A stretch of 64,000 nt of DNA from Panax quinquefolius (GCA_020205615.1 CM035166.1:86136862-86200861), one strand, 5' to 3'. Positions 23,801 to 35,062 are shown, counted from the stretch's first letter. Made by a program: numbers and translations. The notes: generated by a model from the sequence alone, not told the origin.

Positions 23801-24191
23801 TCATACTAATGCTTCTACTTCTGATGTATGTTCTCAAACTACTTTATATACTTGCTGGGCAATTTGTGCTCATTCTTGCTTAAACTTTTCAGTTAAGTTT
23901 GATAATGCTGAGGGCTCGGGCAAGGACAAAGGAAAGTCTAAGATGAAATGATGAGAGTTATTTATGTAATAATTATATTTCCGCATATGATGTGATGTAG
24001 CGATAAACGCTAAGTTTAAGTTTCAATTTATTAAAGGTTGTAAAGACTTGGAACTTTATTTTGAATAAGTATGTAATAGTTAATATTATTATTTTTATTA
24101 TTATTAGAGTTACTTAGATAGATGATGATGTATGTTATATCGTGAGCACCATGTCCTGTAATCGATATTATACGGATTTGGGGGCGTCACA
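20864..24191 (+). repeat. 3' LTR of element B (complete, 3328 bp)
   Basis: TGTAATATCC...GGGGGCGTCACA. Positions 21501-24191 pair with 2833-5524. The first ~640 bp shows what is missing from the left LTR within the window. It includes the AATCGTAGAGT array (22625-23020). No coding capacity. Confidence 0.92.
22625..23020 (+). repeat. 39-bp tandem repeat array (AATCGTAGAGT) in 3' LTR of B
   Basis: Second copy of the array at 3960-4350, with the same order of variant linkers. Unit order is conserved between LTRs, so the array predates or accompanied this insertion. Confidence 0.9.
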
Positions 24192-25176
24192 ATTCCAACC
24201 CACATAACCCATATTAAAAATGGTTTTAGTTCTTAAATGGAACCATAACCATATTTTGAAAACCAAAATCAACCCATAACCATATTTTGTCAGACCTAAT
24301 TCTAATATATTTATTTTACCGCTATTTGGGTAACAATTAAATATTCCTTTATTTAATATTACTTATTATAATTACAACTTGAATTACTTTATTTTTTAAT
24401 TTCTGAACAGAGTATTTCTCTAAAGTTCAACTTACGTGGGATATATATCCGACTTTTTCCAACACTTAATATTGTAAGGGAAAGTTTAACATAAGTGTTG
24501 ACTAAAAAGCAAGTTGATAATATATTGGCTTACTATCGTAAGATTGCCCTTGTACTTAGTTTTTGGACAAATGTTATACCTGGTTTTCATTTTATTTTTA
24601 TTAAGATTTACATAAGAATATTTTTTTTTAATGATTTTCTATTTTGTGTCATTAACTTTAACTTATTATTAGAAATTTATTTTTAAAAAGGTGTCTAAGT
24701 GCATTAATTCTATGTAAACTCTAATCTATATACTATAGATAATTCAAGTATAAGAGTGAGCTTTAGGCCGGATTAACTTAACAGTTTTGATCTTTTAATT
24801 GATGGTAATTAAAATATATCTATACTTGTATATTTAATTGGGTTACTTAGCTCACTCGATTTCCGTCCTGCTTAATAGAAAATACAGTCTTGTAGAACAA
24901 ATGTGATAGCGTAGTGGTAGTGGTAGAGACGTATGTACAATATACCACAGACGAAGTCAGAATTAATCGATGCATGAAGATGGTAAGTTTTCCCTAAGTT
25001 CCTCCCTAAACCTCTAAGATGAAATGTATCCCTAAATTTGAATTGTAATAGAATATATTCTAAGAAAAAGATAAAAGAAAAAAAACTCCTTGTGTTGATC
25101 AACTCATAATTTAATTTTTTCTTTGTTATTAGAATATAAATATAATTATTTGAGGTTTTTTTGAACATTATACTAT
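24192..25176. other. Intergenic DNA between element B and the MITE
   Basis: AT-rich, with no convincing gene. The first ~100 bp (24200-24300) has repeated AACCCATAACCATATTTTG words. The short frames in this region have no recognisable domain. Confidence 0.5.
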
Positions 25177-25178
25177 TA

Positions 25179-25596
25179 CTCCTCCGTCCCATATAGTTAT
25201 AAATTTGATTTTTCATTTTGAGATGTCCCAATATATATGCTACTTACTATTTATAAAATTTAGTTGGTTCATTGTTTTACTTTTATCCCCTTATAATAAA
25301 TATTCAACCATTATTTTTTTTTTTTTGAAAAAAACAACATTCAATGTCATTATTTTTATCACCACATTTAATGTTGTTGTATTCTCTTTGGTTAAAGTTT
25401 ATGGATTTTAATAGTCAGTACACGTCAATCGATAAGTTGAAAGTTCCGGTGTGATAAATAAGGAGTAATTAACTTATTCATTAATTCCATATTAAGGGGT
25501 ATATGTGGAAAATTTATGTTAAAAATTGCCACTTAACTGATTTTCTTAAACTATGTGCCAAAAAAAAATCAGCCTATAATTATGGGACGGAGAGAG
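25179..25596. mobile_element. Stowaway-like MITE upstream of the resistance gene
   Basis: The left end reads CTCCTCCGTCCCATATAGTTATA and the right end, reverse-complemented, CTCTCTCCGTCCCATAATTATA. These are the CTCCGTCCC terminal inverted repeats typical of Stowaway (Tc1/mariner-related) elements. TA dinucleotides flank it at 25177-25178 and 25597-25598. At 418 bp it is long for a Stowaway and has no coding capacity. It ends ~135 bp before the start codon of the resistance gene. Confidence 0.75.
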
Positions 25597-25642
25597 TATT
25601 ATTTAATTTTAAGATACATTTCAATCCTTAGGAGGAGTATTT

Positions 25643-25654
25643 CTCTATATACAT
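25643..25654 (+). promoter_or_regulatory. Candidate core promoter of the CNL gene
   Basis: TCTATATACATA, 77 bp upstream of the start codon at 25731. Spacing suits a plant TATA box with a short 5' leader. No further evidence. Confidence 0.4.
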
Positions 25655-25730
25655 ATATTGTCCTCTGGGCTCTAACCAATGTGGAATCCACTACTCTACT
25701 TTCATTACTTTGATAGCTGTTTGTAAAACA

Positions 25731-28224
25731 ATGGCAGAAGCAATTTTTTGTGGCATTGCTAAAAGCGTTGGTGTAAAGCTTGGCTCTTTGTTTGGCTCTT
25801 TGGTTGGCTCTTGTTTTGGATTAGCATGGGGGGCCAAAAGCGAAAGAGACAAGCTCTCTCAAACTTTAGCTACAGTTGAAGTTGTGATGTTGGATGCCGA
25901 ACGCCACCAAGAAACAAACCGTGAATTAGGCATATGGTTGGAAGGGCTTAAAGACGTTTATTCTTCTGCCCAAGATGTGCTCGATGAGTATCAAACTAAT
26001 CTTGCTTCACAGCAGCAACTGATGCAAAGGAATACTCATGCGATGGAAAAGTAAGTATCTTCTTTTCATCGTCAAATCCACTTTTGCTTCATGTCAAGAT
26101 GGGCTATAAAATAATGAAAATAAGACGGGATCTAGTTGATATTGCTGATGATAAACAGAAATATCATATTTCACAACAGAATTTAGATCGAAAGGTTGAG
26201 GTATGGAGAGAAACTCATTCCTATGTTGATGCTTCCAATGTTATTGGCAGATATGCTGATAAAGAAGTGATTGTTAATCACTTAATCCAACCACATAATG
26301 AAAAGTGTGTTTGTGTCATCCCTATAATTGGAATCGGCGGGCTTGGAAAGACTGAGCTTGCGAAATGTGTGTATAATGATGTGAGGGTGATTAAACATTT
26401 TGACTTGAGAAGATGGGTATGTGTGCTGGAGGACTTTGAGGTGAAAAAGATAATTCGAAATATGTTAAATTGCGATGATATTGTAAGTCTGCAAAATTTG
26501 ATAGAACTTTTACATCAAACTTTGGGTGGTAAAAAATATTTAATTGTTTTGGATGATGTGTGGAATGAGGATCTTATGAGATGGAGAAATTTGATAGAGA
26601 TTCTGAATTGTGGTGTCAAGGGATGCAAAATTGTTGTAACTACGAGAAGTCCGTTAGTTGCTTCAATCACAGATCCAACTTACACACACAGGTTACCGAG
26701 TCTTTCAAATAAGGATTCCTTTTATTTGCTTAGGAGGTGGGCATTTGGGGGTAGGGAGAGAGAATAAATATCCACACCTCGACGAAATTGGGAAGGATAT
26801 AGCAAAAAGTGCGGAGGGTACCCTTAGCGGTAAGAACTTTGGGAAGCCTTCTGTATATGAAGACTGGTGTTAGCGAATGGCGCAGTGTGAGAGATAGTGA
26901 GTTATGGAACTTGGAACAAGGAGAGAGTGACATTTTGTCCGCATTGAAATTGAGTTATAATTATCTACCTTTTTACTTGAGACGATGTTTTGTTATTTGT
27001 TCCATGTTTGAGAGAGGCCATGAATTTGATGACATATCTATGGTCTATCTGTGGATGGCACTGGGGCTCCTTGATTCAAGTGATCAAACCCTAGAGTTGG
27101 AAGAGCGAGGCAAAAAGTATGTTACTCAGTTATTGTCAAGATCATTTTTTCAAGACTTCAAGAAATCGGATTATGAGTTTGAAGAAAGTTTTAAAATGCA
27201 CGACCTTCTTCATGATCTTTCAATATCACTCACGAAAAATGATTATGCAAGGTTAAGTCGTGATAGCCTGGATGACGTATTTGTTGATAATAAAGTTAAG
27301 CACCTATCGTTTTACAACAAAAACTTGTTGAGCATGGAAGAGTTTCACAACTCTCTTCTTAACGTGACTAATTTGAGAACGATTCGAGTGGGTTGTGGCT
27401 CTCTCACTGCCACCAGCCAATATTTTGTGAATACATGTATTGCACAATTTAAGTTGTTGCGGGTGCTTGATTTGAAAATGTCAAGGTTTGAGGTGTTGCC
27501 AGATTCCATTGGCCATTTGAAGTATTTGAGATACCTAGACTTTTACGTTGGCATGGAGTTTCTCCCTAATACTCTATGCAAACTGCAGAATTTACAGTAT
27601 CTTCGAATGAGGAATAGTCATCAAGGATTTGAGAAGTTGCCTGAAAATTTCGGACGCCTGATAAATCTTAGATACTTGAAAGTACAAACAAACGAGAAAT
27701 GTTTTCCTGGAGAAGGAATAGGAAGCTTGATTAACCTCCGAACGCTCATCATACAGCGTTGCGATTATCTAGAATATCTCTTTGATAATTCTTATGAAAG
27801 GGATGGAGGGATGCAACGCAACCTCCCTAACCTCCGAATCCTAGTCATTGAGAGATGTCCGAATTTGAAATTTTTACCAGCCAGTTTAAGATACCTATCC
27901 AATCTAGAGACTCTGAAGATTGCCAATTGTAAATTGCTAAATTTGTCAAAAAACAATTTAGATCTACAAGTTGGCAATCTTGTGAGCCTCAAAGTTGTAT
28001 TCATTGAAGGGCTACCCAAATTACAGGCTTTTCCCAATTGGCTTTCTCATTCTGGTGTTCTAAAGAAGCTTGCAATTCACAACTGTTTGAGCATGGCTAG
28101 ATTTCCACAAGATCTCATGTATCCACAGGAGCTGATTATTAGATATTGTCCCAATTTGGGTACTATATCTGAGGGCGAAATCTCCTATTCCGAATTTTGC
28201 CAGATCAAAAGAACACCAATATAA
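25731..28224 (+). pseudogene. CC-NB-LRR disease-resistance gene (RGA type), frameshifted as read
   Basis: Encodes ~830 residues over three or four frames. The start MAEAIFCGIAKSV (25731) opens an Rx-type coiled coil to ~26050. NB-ARC: P-loop GIGGLGKTELAK, FDLRRWVCV (RNBS-A), kinase-2 KKYLIVLDDVW, GCKIVVTTRS (RNBS-B), GVPLAV-like block, YLWMALGLL (RNBS-D) and intact MHDLLHDL. About a dozen leucine-rich repeats follow (LPDSIGHLKYLRYL, LPENFGRLINLRYL), ending at 28224. Breaks: the A run at 26047-26050, the GGGAGAGAGA tract at 26751-26764, the A run at 26804-26808 and the G run at 26816-26818. Every conserved block is otherwise present, so it may be intact with consensus errors, or a recent pseudogene. 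The family detects pathogen effectors in the cytoplasm (known for CNLs). Confidence 0.9.
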
Positions 28225-28487
28225 TGGTTCAAAATCTCTTGCATTTGTAAAAGGAAAAGTCCAACGAGATCATCAAGGTACGACACCCAAATGCTCTTTC
28301 TTTCTTCCACAAACATTTATAATTATATGTATATGCTCCTCAATGATTTACTTCCTTCCCATGGTATTTAAAAGAGTTTCCTTCAAAGATAAAAATCATT
28401 TTAACTGGTCAATTTCAATTAATATCTAGACATAGCGGCTTTATTCTGTCTTCAAAATTTATTGAAAGAAATTTAAAACAACGTATG
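28225..28487 (+). other. 3' flank of the CNL gene
   Basis: Probable 3' untranslated or flanking sequence. No coding frame continues past the TAA at 28222-28224. No clear polyadenylation signal stands out. Confidence 0.4.
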
Positions 28488-28533
28488 CCTAGGGGCGAAA
28501 CTACATGCATGAGTGTGGGGTCAATTGACCCAA

Positions 28534-28572
<39 letters not shown>

Positions 28573-28650
28573 TAATAGCTTTTTTATGAGTGTAATTTAG
28601 TAATTTGACCACACTGAAATTATTTTTCTGGCACGCCACTGCCACTAGCC
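28488..28650. mobile_element. Small non-autonomous DNA-element-like insert
   Basis: Left end AGGGGCGAAACTAC, then GGGTCAATTGACCCAACTGATATA; right end CTGGCACGCCACTGCC, whose complement GGCAGTGGCGTGCCAG partly matches the left end. Plants carry many short repeats beginning GGGGCG(G)AGCTA and ending TGGCTCCGCCACTG, so this is probably a degenerate member. Superfamily not determined. An (AT)n run at 28538-28568 sits inside. Confidence 0.4.
28538..28568. repeat. (AT)n microsatellite
   Basis: About 15 uninterrupted AT repeats. Confidence 0.9.
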
Positions 28651-29689
28651 CATCAAGTATGCGAAATTGTTTTCACTGATTAATATTTCATCGGCAGAAC
28701 AATGGGAGCTTATGCTTAAGGAGTTTTTGAAGGTTGATCCATACAATGTGCTTTTGAAGTGATGAGGAGACCGAATGGATCCCTTATATTAGTGTATTCG
28801 GTGAGGTAGCTTTTGCTCTCGACATTTACTTGATGGCTTCCATTGCATATGTTGTCTAGTGTTATAGCTGTGTTTTAACAATGTCACCTTTGATATGTAA
28901 TTCTAGTTTATACATACGCCGAGTCGGCATAAATCTAGTCGGCTGAAATTGAGTACAAAAAGGTGAGGAGATATCATTAGCCTTAAGTTAATGTTTGATT
29001 TAGTTGATTGTATTATGTGAAGGAAACCGTCTAGTATATATAAATGTATAATAAATAATGGCTTTGGATAGAACAACTTTAATTCTTCCACTATTGCTAA
29101 GTTTTGAAATGGATTTCGCTGCTTTGTAAAAAGGAATGTTTGCTGTAAGGTGAGCTACACCTGATTAGAATCAACCAGCAGGCTTCCATTTGTGCTGAAT
29201 TGGCTATGATCTGAATAAATGTAAGAACTTAATGCATGATCTGTACACATCGCATGATTTATTTCTTATGCTTTTCGTAAGTTAAGATGTGTTGCATACA
29301 GTTGTTTACTGAGTTGCATTCATTTGTTTGTTGAGTTCTATTGAAGTTGGAAAACAATAATGATGATACTGTGTTTTGATTTCGATTTGGGAGAGAAATT
29401 GTTTTTTAAAAAATAAATTTGTTAAAACGATGTAATTTTGACAGATTGAATACAAATAAAACATACACTGGTCTTCAAATATTATTAATATGTAGACACC
29501 CAAAAATTCAGGCTTCAAATATAATTTGTTAAAAATTGAAAGCCCAAAATAAAGGTGCATAAAAAAAAAGCATTTCGTAAAAAGGTCTTCAAACATCGTA
29601 GCCCTTTTTTACGACGAAGAGCTCGGAAAAGAACTTTCCGAATCTGTACTTGTTTAAAATGTAATTTTTTCATGAACTAGGATAGGCAA
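28651..29689. other. Intergenic DNA downstream of the CNL gene
   Basis: AT-rich, with no supported gene. The 96-codon minus frame at 29306-29596 has no recognisable domain or conserved composition and is probably chance. Gypsy-like sequence starts abruptly near 29690. Confidence 0.5.
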
Positions 29690-30060
29690 TTACACAAAGA
29701 TGTATCAGGATTTGTGACAGTACTTTTGGTGGCCAAATATGAAACGAGAAGTAGCGGAGTACTTCAGTCGATGTCTAACATGCCAGCGGGTTAAAGTAGA
29801 GCACCAATGACCGAGCGGACTGCTTCAACCATTAGAGATTACAGAGTAGAAGTGGGAGCACATCTCCATGAATTTTGTGGTGGGTCCGCCATCGACACAC
29901 AATGGTTTAGACGTTAACTGGGTAATTTGTGGATCGTCGACCAAGTCTCCGCTCATTTTCACCGATCAAGATATGTACAACAACTGGAGCAGTTAGCAAA
30001 GCTCTATGTGAAAGAAATCATATCGCGTCACGAAGGATCTAATGGTACCCAGATCCTCCT
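29690..30060 (+). pseudogene. pol: Gypsy fragment E, integrase piece on plus strand
   Basis: Conceptual reading across frames gives [23 protein letters not shown] (C-x2-C of the integrase zinc domain), LQPLEIT and NFVVG, then degenerate core sequence. It resembles element B integrase (19600-19930). It is truncated before the second catalytic Asp and abuts the minus-strand pol piece at 30060-30080, which cannot be the native order. A TAG replaces a Trp codon in the WKWEH block. Confidence 0.7.
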
Positions 30061-30076
30061 TCAAACCTTATATCGA

Positions 30077-31824
30077 TCATGTGCTATCAATCATGTACTT
30101 AAGCTCCTCGCCTTCAACAATTCGCTTCTTGATACTATCACAATCTTCATTCTTCTCTTGAGCCTCCTTAATTTTATCCAATAAGGTCGGACTCACTATT
30201 ATTGCAAATAATTTCTCGTCTGACTCCATCGCATACTTAACCTCCAATTTCAGTCGTTCAAAATCCCTTACCATTTTTTCCTGAGTTGTCAGCTTTATTA
30301 ATTTCTCCCTGCCTGTTCTGCTCAAGGCATCTGCTACTAGATTTGCTTTGTCTTGATGGTACAGAATTTCACAGTCGAAATCTTTGATCAATTCCAGCCA
30401 TCGACACTGCCTCATGTTTATCTCATTCTGAGTGAAGATATACTTCAGACTCTTGTGATATGTGTATATCTCGCACTTCTCGCCATATAAATTGTTTCTC
30501 TAAATCTTCAAGGAAAAACTACCATGCTAACTCCGTGTCATGAGTCGAGTAACCCTTCTCATAGTCCTTTAAGCGCCGTGGAAGCTTAACGTGAATGACC
30601 TTGTCATCATGCTGCATCAGTACACAACCAAGACCCTTGTGTGATGCATCACTATACACCACAAAACCTCCTGTGTCGTCCGGTAAAGCCAACACAAAGC
30701 TTGAATCGATTTCTTCTTTAACTCCATGAAACTTTCTCGCATTCGGTCAAACGAACTTCACCATCTTTACGGTTAGATTGGTCGATGGCGATGCTATCCT
30801 CGAAAAATCTGGATGAATCTTTGATAATATTATGCTAATCCTAAGAAACTCCTAATCTCGGTTAGGCGTCTCGATTTGCTCCTAGTTGATAACCGCTTCC
30901 ACTTTTCATGGATTCACCGAAACACCATTTTGTCAATGGCGTGACCTAGAAATGACACCTTTGCAACCAAAATTCGGACTTAAAAATTTCGCGCACAACT
31001 TCTCCCTTCTTAATGTCTCCAATACAATCCTTAGATGTTCATAATGCTCCTCCTCCTCGTCTCCGAATAAACCAAGATGTCATCGATGAATACGACCACG
31101 AACTTGTCCAATCTTGCTTGAACACTCGGTTCATCATTTCCATGAATGTTCAGTGCATTCATCGAGTCAAACGACATCACCAGAAACTCAAAATATCCAT
31201 AACGAGTTTTGAATGCAGTCTTCGGGATATCTTCCTGCCTCACCTTCAGTTGATGATAACCCGTTCTTAAATCAATATTTGAAAAGTACTTCACTCCCTT
31301 GAGTTGATCAAACAAATCGTCTATTCTGGGCAGCGGATACCTATTCTTAGTGGTAACCTTGTTCAACTTGCGATAGTTGAGACAAAGCCTCATCGAACCA
31401 TTTTTCTTCTTCTGAGCACATGTAATCGAACTCCCTATGGTGATACGCTTCGATTGCGATGTAACCTTTGTCTAACAACTCCTGCAATTGAACCATTAGC
31501 TCTTTCATCTCTACTGGTGCCATACGATACGACGCCTTCGATATTGGTGCGGTTCCCGGTGCTAAGTCGGTCACGTACTCAAGTCCTCTATCCGGTGGCA
31601 ACTCCATAATCTCATCTGGGAAAACGTCAGCGAATTCCCTTACAATAGTTATCTGAGTTAGTTCACCCTCGACTCGTCGAGTATCAACCACGTGAGCCAA
31701 ATAACCTATGCACCCTTTCCTAAGCAACCTCCGTGCTTGCATCATCATCAGACAACAAGATTTTCTCAGCTATTTACTACCATAGAATACCACCTTCGAC
31801 TTATTCAGAGTCTTCGGGTGTACA
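30077..31824 (-). pseudogene. pol: Gypsy fragment E, protease end, RT and RNase H on minus strand
   Basis: Read right to left: protease tail and linker (MMMQARRLLRKGC), RT N-terminus (PISKASYRMAPVEMKEL), [32 protein letters not shown], the FIDD active site at 31079-31090, degenerate RNase H (30450-30950), and its end ([30 protein letters not shown]) at 30310-30415. The linker protein matches element B closely, so E is a Tekay-like relative. It is truncated at 31824, where LTR-like sequence F begins. Confidence 0.8.
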
Positions 31825-32283
31825 TGTCGACGTCGGGATTTTTGGATGTCCCTTTCTGTTACTTGTTCTTTGGTGTTCTCATTTTAGGTGAGATTTGTTT
31901 GAAAAAACAAGTGAAAAAGGTCCGACATGTATAATGTCGACGATGGACTGTTAAGAGTCGCTAGTTGGTTTTTTAAATGGTTGTACCAACACAACCGAGA
32001 AAAAGTTTGCACATTGACCCAGTGATGTGACATCATTATCTGGTCGGTGAAACAAGAGATTCGATTTAGGGTCCGGGGACTTGGTTATCTTGGGGAAGGT
32101 GTTAGGCACCCCGACATCCGTGTTACCATGGTGACCGCCTCTTTTCAAGAAACTATTATCTATGTGTGTATGTGTGGGTCAATGTGCTGTTATATGGAAG
32201 TTGTGCGAGGCCTCGTTCGAACCTATATACACAGGGTTTGAATTTATGTAAAAATTCAGTTTTTAGCAAGATATAACAATGAT
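31825..32283. mobile_element. LTR-like sequence F, left part
   Basis: Begins TGTCGACGTCGGGATTTTTGG exactly where fragment E stops. Contains GGGTCCGGGGACTTGG and GGAAGGTGTTAGGCACCCC, words common in plant Gypsy LTRs. Interrupted by A2 after ATGAT; continues at 42490. Orientation and clade are not settled. Confidence 0.5.
32279..32283. repeat. Left target-site duplication of A2 (ATGAT)
   Basis: Identical to 42485-42489 and directly flanking the TGTAAGACC..GCGTCACA element. Confidence 0.95.
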
Positions 32284-33627
32284 TGTAAGACCCCGAAATT
32301 TTTAAATAAAAAGGAATTTCCTTTATTTATTATTTTGAAATATAATGGGTTGATTTGATTAATGTGGATAGTTAAGGGTTAAATACATAAATATTTCAAA
32401 ATAAGCAAGTGGTTATAAAATATTCATTATATCTTCGGGAATATTCGTTTGGTCGTGGAATATTAGATCTTTCTGAGGAATATTAAACGGCAAGCAAGTG
32501 ACCATGTGTGGGCCCCATAACTGAAAAGCGATTGGATGAAGAAAATGACAAATATAAGTTGTTTTTAAATAACGGCGTAGTTATTCAAGATTATCATTGT
32601 TGGAATACCCGTGTGGTTAAAACACACTAATACGCGTTGTTGAGCGGTTGCTTACCAGATTGCACCAATTATTAATTCTTACGTAAGAAGGCACTACTCA
32701 ATAATGGTTACGTAATTCTTTATTCGAAGATTTTATTTTATTGATTCAATAATTGTTTGCGTTGATATTTTATATTGTTTGTTGTTTCAATAATTGTCAT
32801 TACACGGTATTTTTCATTATCGAAGCAATAATTTATATTATCCGAATAATATTATTAGATAATATTATTGGCAATGTCTAGAAAGTTACATCTAAGGAGA
32901 GGTTTGGTCTAATTAATTGCGCCAAGAAGAAGAAATTCTTATTGGAAAGCCCCTCTTTCAGAGGCTTGCTGGTTGTCAATATTGTGATTCTCAGTAATAT
33001 TATTTATGAATAATTAATTATTGATTCATATGATGAAAAATATTGATTTTATGTGGATATAGATGGAGAAAATTTTTATAGTGACAATTGTTGAAAATTG
33101 AAATTTTATCTTTTACGATAAAATAATTCATTTAAATATATTTTTTAATAATATATTAACGGTGATATTTTTACAATGAATGTGGGATATATGAGTATAC
33201 TGAGGAGGAAGAGTATTTTTGTTGCAATAAATGTTTAAAACATGTTAAACATGTCGGTGGACCCCATTTATTGATTTGAAATTTGATTATATGCTTTTGT
33301 AAAATCGCTTCGTTTATGGATTTGATTCGATTTTTGTTTGGAATTTGGAAAACTTTCTTACGCAAAGTTGTAGAGAATTGAATTTCCTATAAAAATCGCG
33401 AGATTGAATTTTTACGATGAAAGGGCTATTTATTATGAATTATTGAAGCTCAAGTTCGAAATAATTAATTTTTGGAAGTTTTAATTGTTTTATTTAAGAA
33501 AAACGTTTTTGCAATCCCACATGTGATACAAATGTGCTGAATTCAGTTGGTCTAAGGTGGGCTTGAATTTGTTTAATTATATTATTATTTTATTAAATTT
33601 TACGCTTTGGTGTTCTAAGCATTTTCC

Positions 33628-33636
33628 TATAAATAG
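33628..33636 (+). promoter_or_regulatory. LTR TATA box, A2 5' LTR
   Basis: TATAAATAG in the shared TTTTCC context; it drives the A2 genomic RNA if active. Confidence 0.65.
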
Positions 33637-34339
33637 GGTGCTTGGGTTAGAATTGAAAATCACACCGTAAGCTGAAGTTTTCTCTCTATATTATCGAGCG
33701 TATTCTTGTGAGTATTTTGAGTATACTTTGAGTATTGCTGAGGCGGTGCAAGTTCCTTCAAAGACTATACCCTAGATTCTAGCTAGAAGTAACCGATCTT
33801 TCGAGGTAAGGGATATTATTTTTTCGTAATGATATTATTTCTTCAATATCATTATACTGAAATGTTGATCCGAAGTTTTTATCAAATTTGGAACTTTTTC
33901 ATGTCGGGGTTACTATTCATGGGTTACTATTCATGAGTTACTATTCACGAGTTACTATTCATGAGTTCTTATTCACGAGTTACTATTCACGAGTACTATT
34001 CATGAAGCGTGAAGATGTTTTTTGTGGAATTTCTATCTTTGTTGTCGAAGTTACTATTCACGATACTCAAGACTATTCACGATATCTGACTGCATTATTC
34101 ATAGAAAAATAAAATTTCTTCTTTTCGTCTCAAAACATCTATTCGGATACTAACTCGATTGTATCCATGTTTTGATCATTCTTGAATTTTACACCACTAT
34201 GATTATTTTTGAGGTATTTTTGGACGTGGATAAAACCAAGTACTAATCCTTAATCCTTAATCCTTGTCATTTTGTTTTTTGGATTCGTTTCTTTAAAAAA
34301 AAAATATTTTCATCATCCTCGGTCTTAAATGATGATATT

Positions 34340-34520
34340 ATGGAATATCTTTGGCCCTGTAGTGCAAAGACTTAATGATTTCTTAAGAATATCTTTGGCT
34401 GTAGTGTAAAGATGAATGATTTCGAAGAATATCTTTGGCCCGTGAGTGCAAAGATGAACAGTGTTTAAATGAACATGATTAATCGATGAATATCTTTGGC
34501 TCAGAGTGCAAAGATGAATA
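34340..34520 (+). repeat. ATCTTTG..CAAAGAT hairpin array, A2 5' LTR
   Basis: Four units. In the second (34388-34415) the right arm reads TAAAGAT, giving a G-U pair with ATCTTTG instead of G-C. Confidence 0.7.
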
Positions 34521-35062
34521 TTTGATTCGGATGTATATTGATTGATGTTATAGGGATAAAAGATGAGCGATGAACTTTTAAATTCATACATAGAAGATAG
34601 TAGTTTGCATTCTCTACTTAACTCTTCTAATGAATTATTATTTCATTTCATGAATATTGATTTAAAATTTATTTGTCTATTGTATTCTATTATATTTTTC
34701 CCTATTGAAGACTAACGATAATTTGTTGTATATTATCTTAGTCATAATATTCTTCTTGAGCTAGTTGAGCTCACCCTTTTCCTTTTGTTCCATTTTTTTC
34801 TCGGGAGGCGAGAATATAGCGAGTACGAGTCGGGGTATGGAATGAAAGTTTTAGAAAAAGGATTGTTTAGTAGTCCTCACCATTTTGTAAAATAATGTAT
34901 CAATAAATGTGATGAGGATTTATTTGAGTATAGATATTGTCAGAAGATAATATTTGTATTCAAACTCACAGTTTCTTGTTGTAATAATAAAGTTGTAGTT
35001 GTTTACACTACGTATTGACAACTCGGAATAGGTGATGTATACCTATTTTGGGGGCGTCGCGG

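Larger units (their letters stand above)
2828..24191 (+). mobile_element. Element B: Ty3/Gypsy chromovirus (Tekay/Del-like), nested
   Basis: Full-length element apart from the first ~640 bp of its 5' LTR, which lies left of insertion A-prime. Order: LTR, Met-tRNA-type primer site, extra ORF, gag with zinc knuckles, protease, RT, RNase H, integrase with a chromodomain-like C-terminus, polypurine tract, LTR. Element A1 (6746-16356) splits gag. Long LTRs and the chromodomain-like end point to the Tekay/Del clade (family knowledge). Stops at 16387, 18531 and 18750 plus frameshifts make it non-autonomous as read. Bases after the 3' LTR (24192-24196, ATTCC) would be the right target duplication; the left is outside. 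Confidence 0.9.
32284..35061 (+). repeat. 5' LTR of A2
   Basis: Starts TGTAAGACCCCG; ends GGGGGCGTCGCG where other copies have GTCACA. Holds the TATA box (33628-33636), the TTACTATTCATGAG array (33907-34000) and the hairpin array (34340-34520). Confidence 0.93.

Noticed and set aside
24495..24686. Short hydrophobic ORF before the resistance gene
   Set aside because: T-rich AT sequence, no conserved motif, no start context.
25205..25411. 68-codon ORF
   Set aside because: Falls inside the MITE; hydrophobic composition comes from T-rich sequence.
26047..26100. Intron with GTAAGT donor in the resistance gene
   Set aside because: Coding homology continues directly through the site in a shifted frame, so a one-base loss in the A run is simpler.
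29306..29596. Minus-strand 96-codon ORF downstream of the resistance gene
   Set aside because: No domain recognised; composition fits chance in AT-rich DNA.
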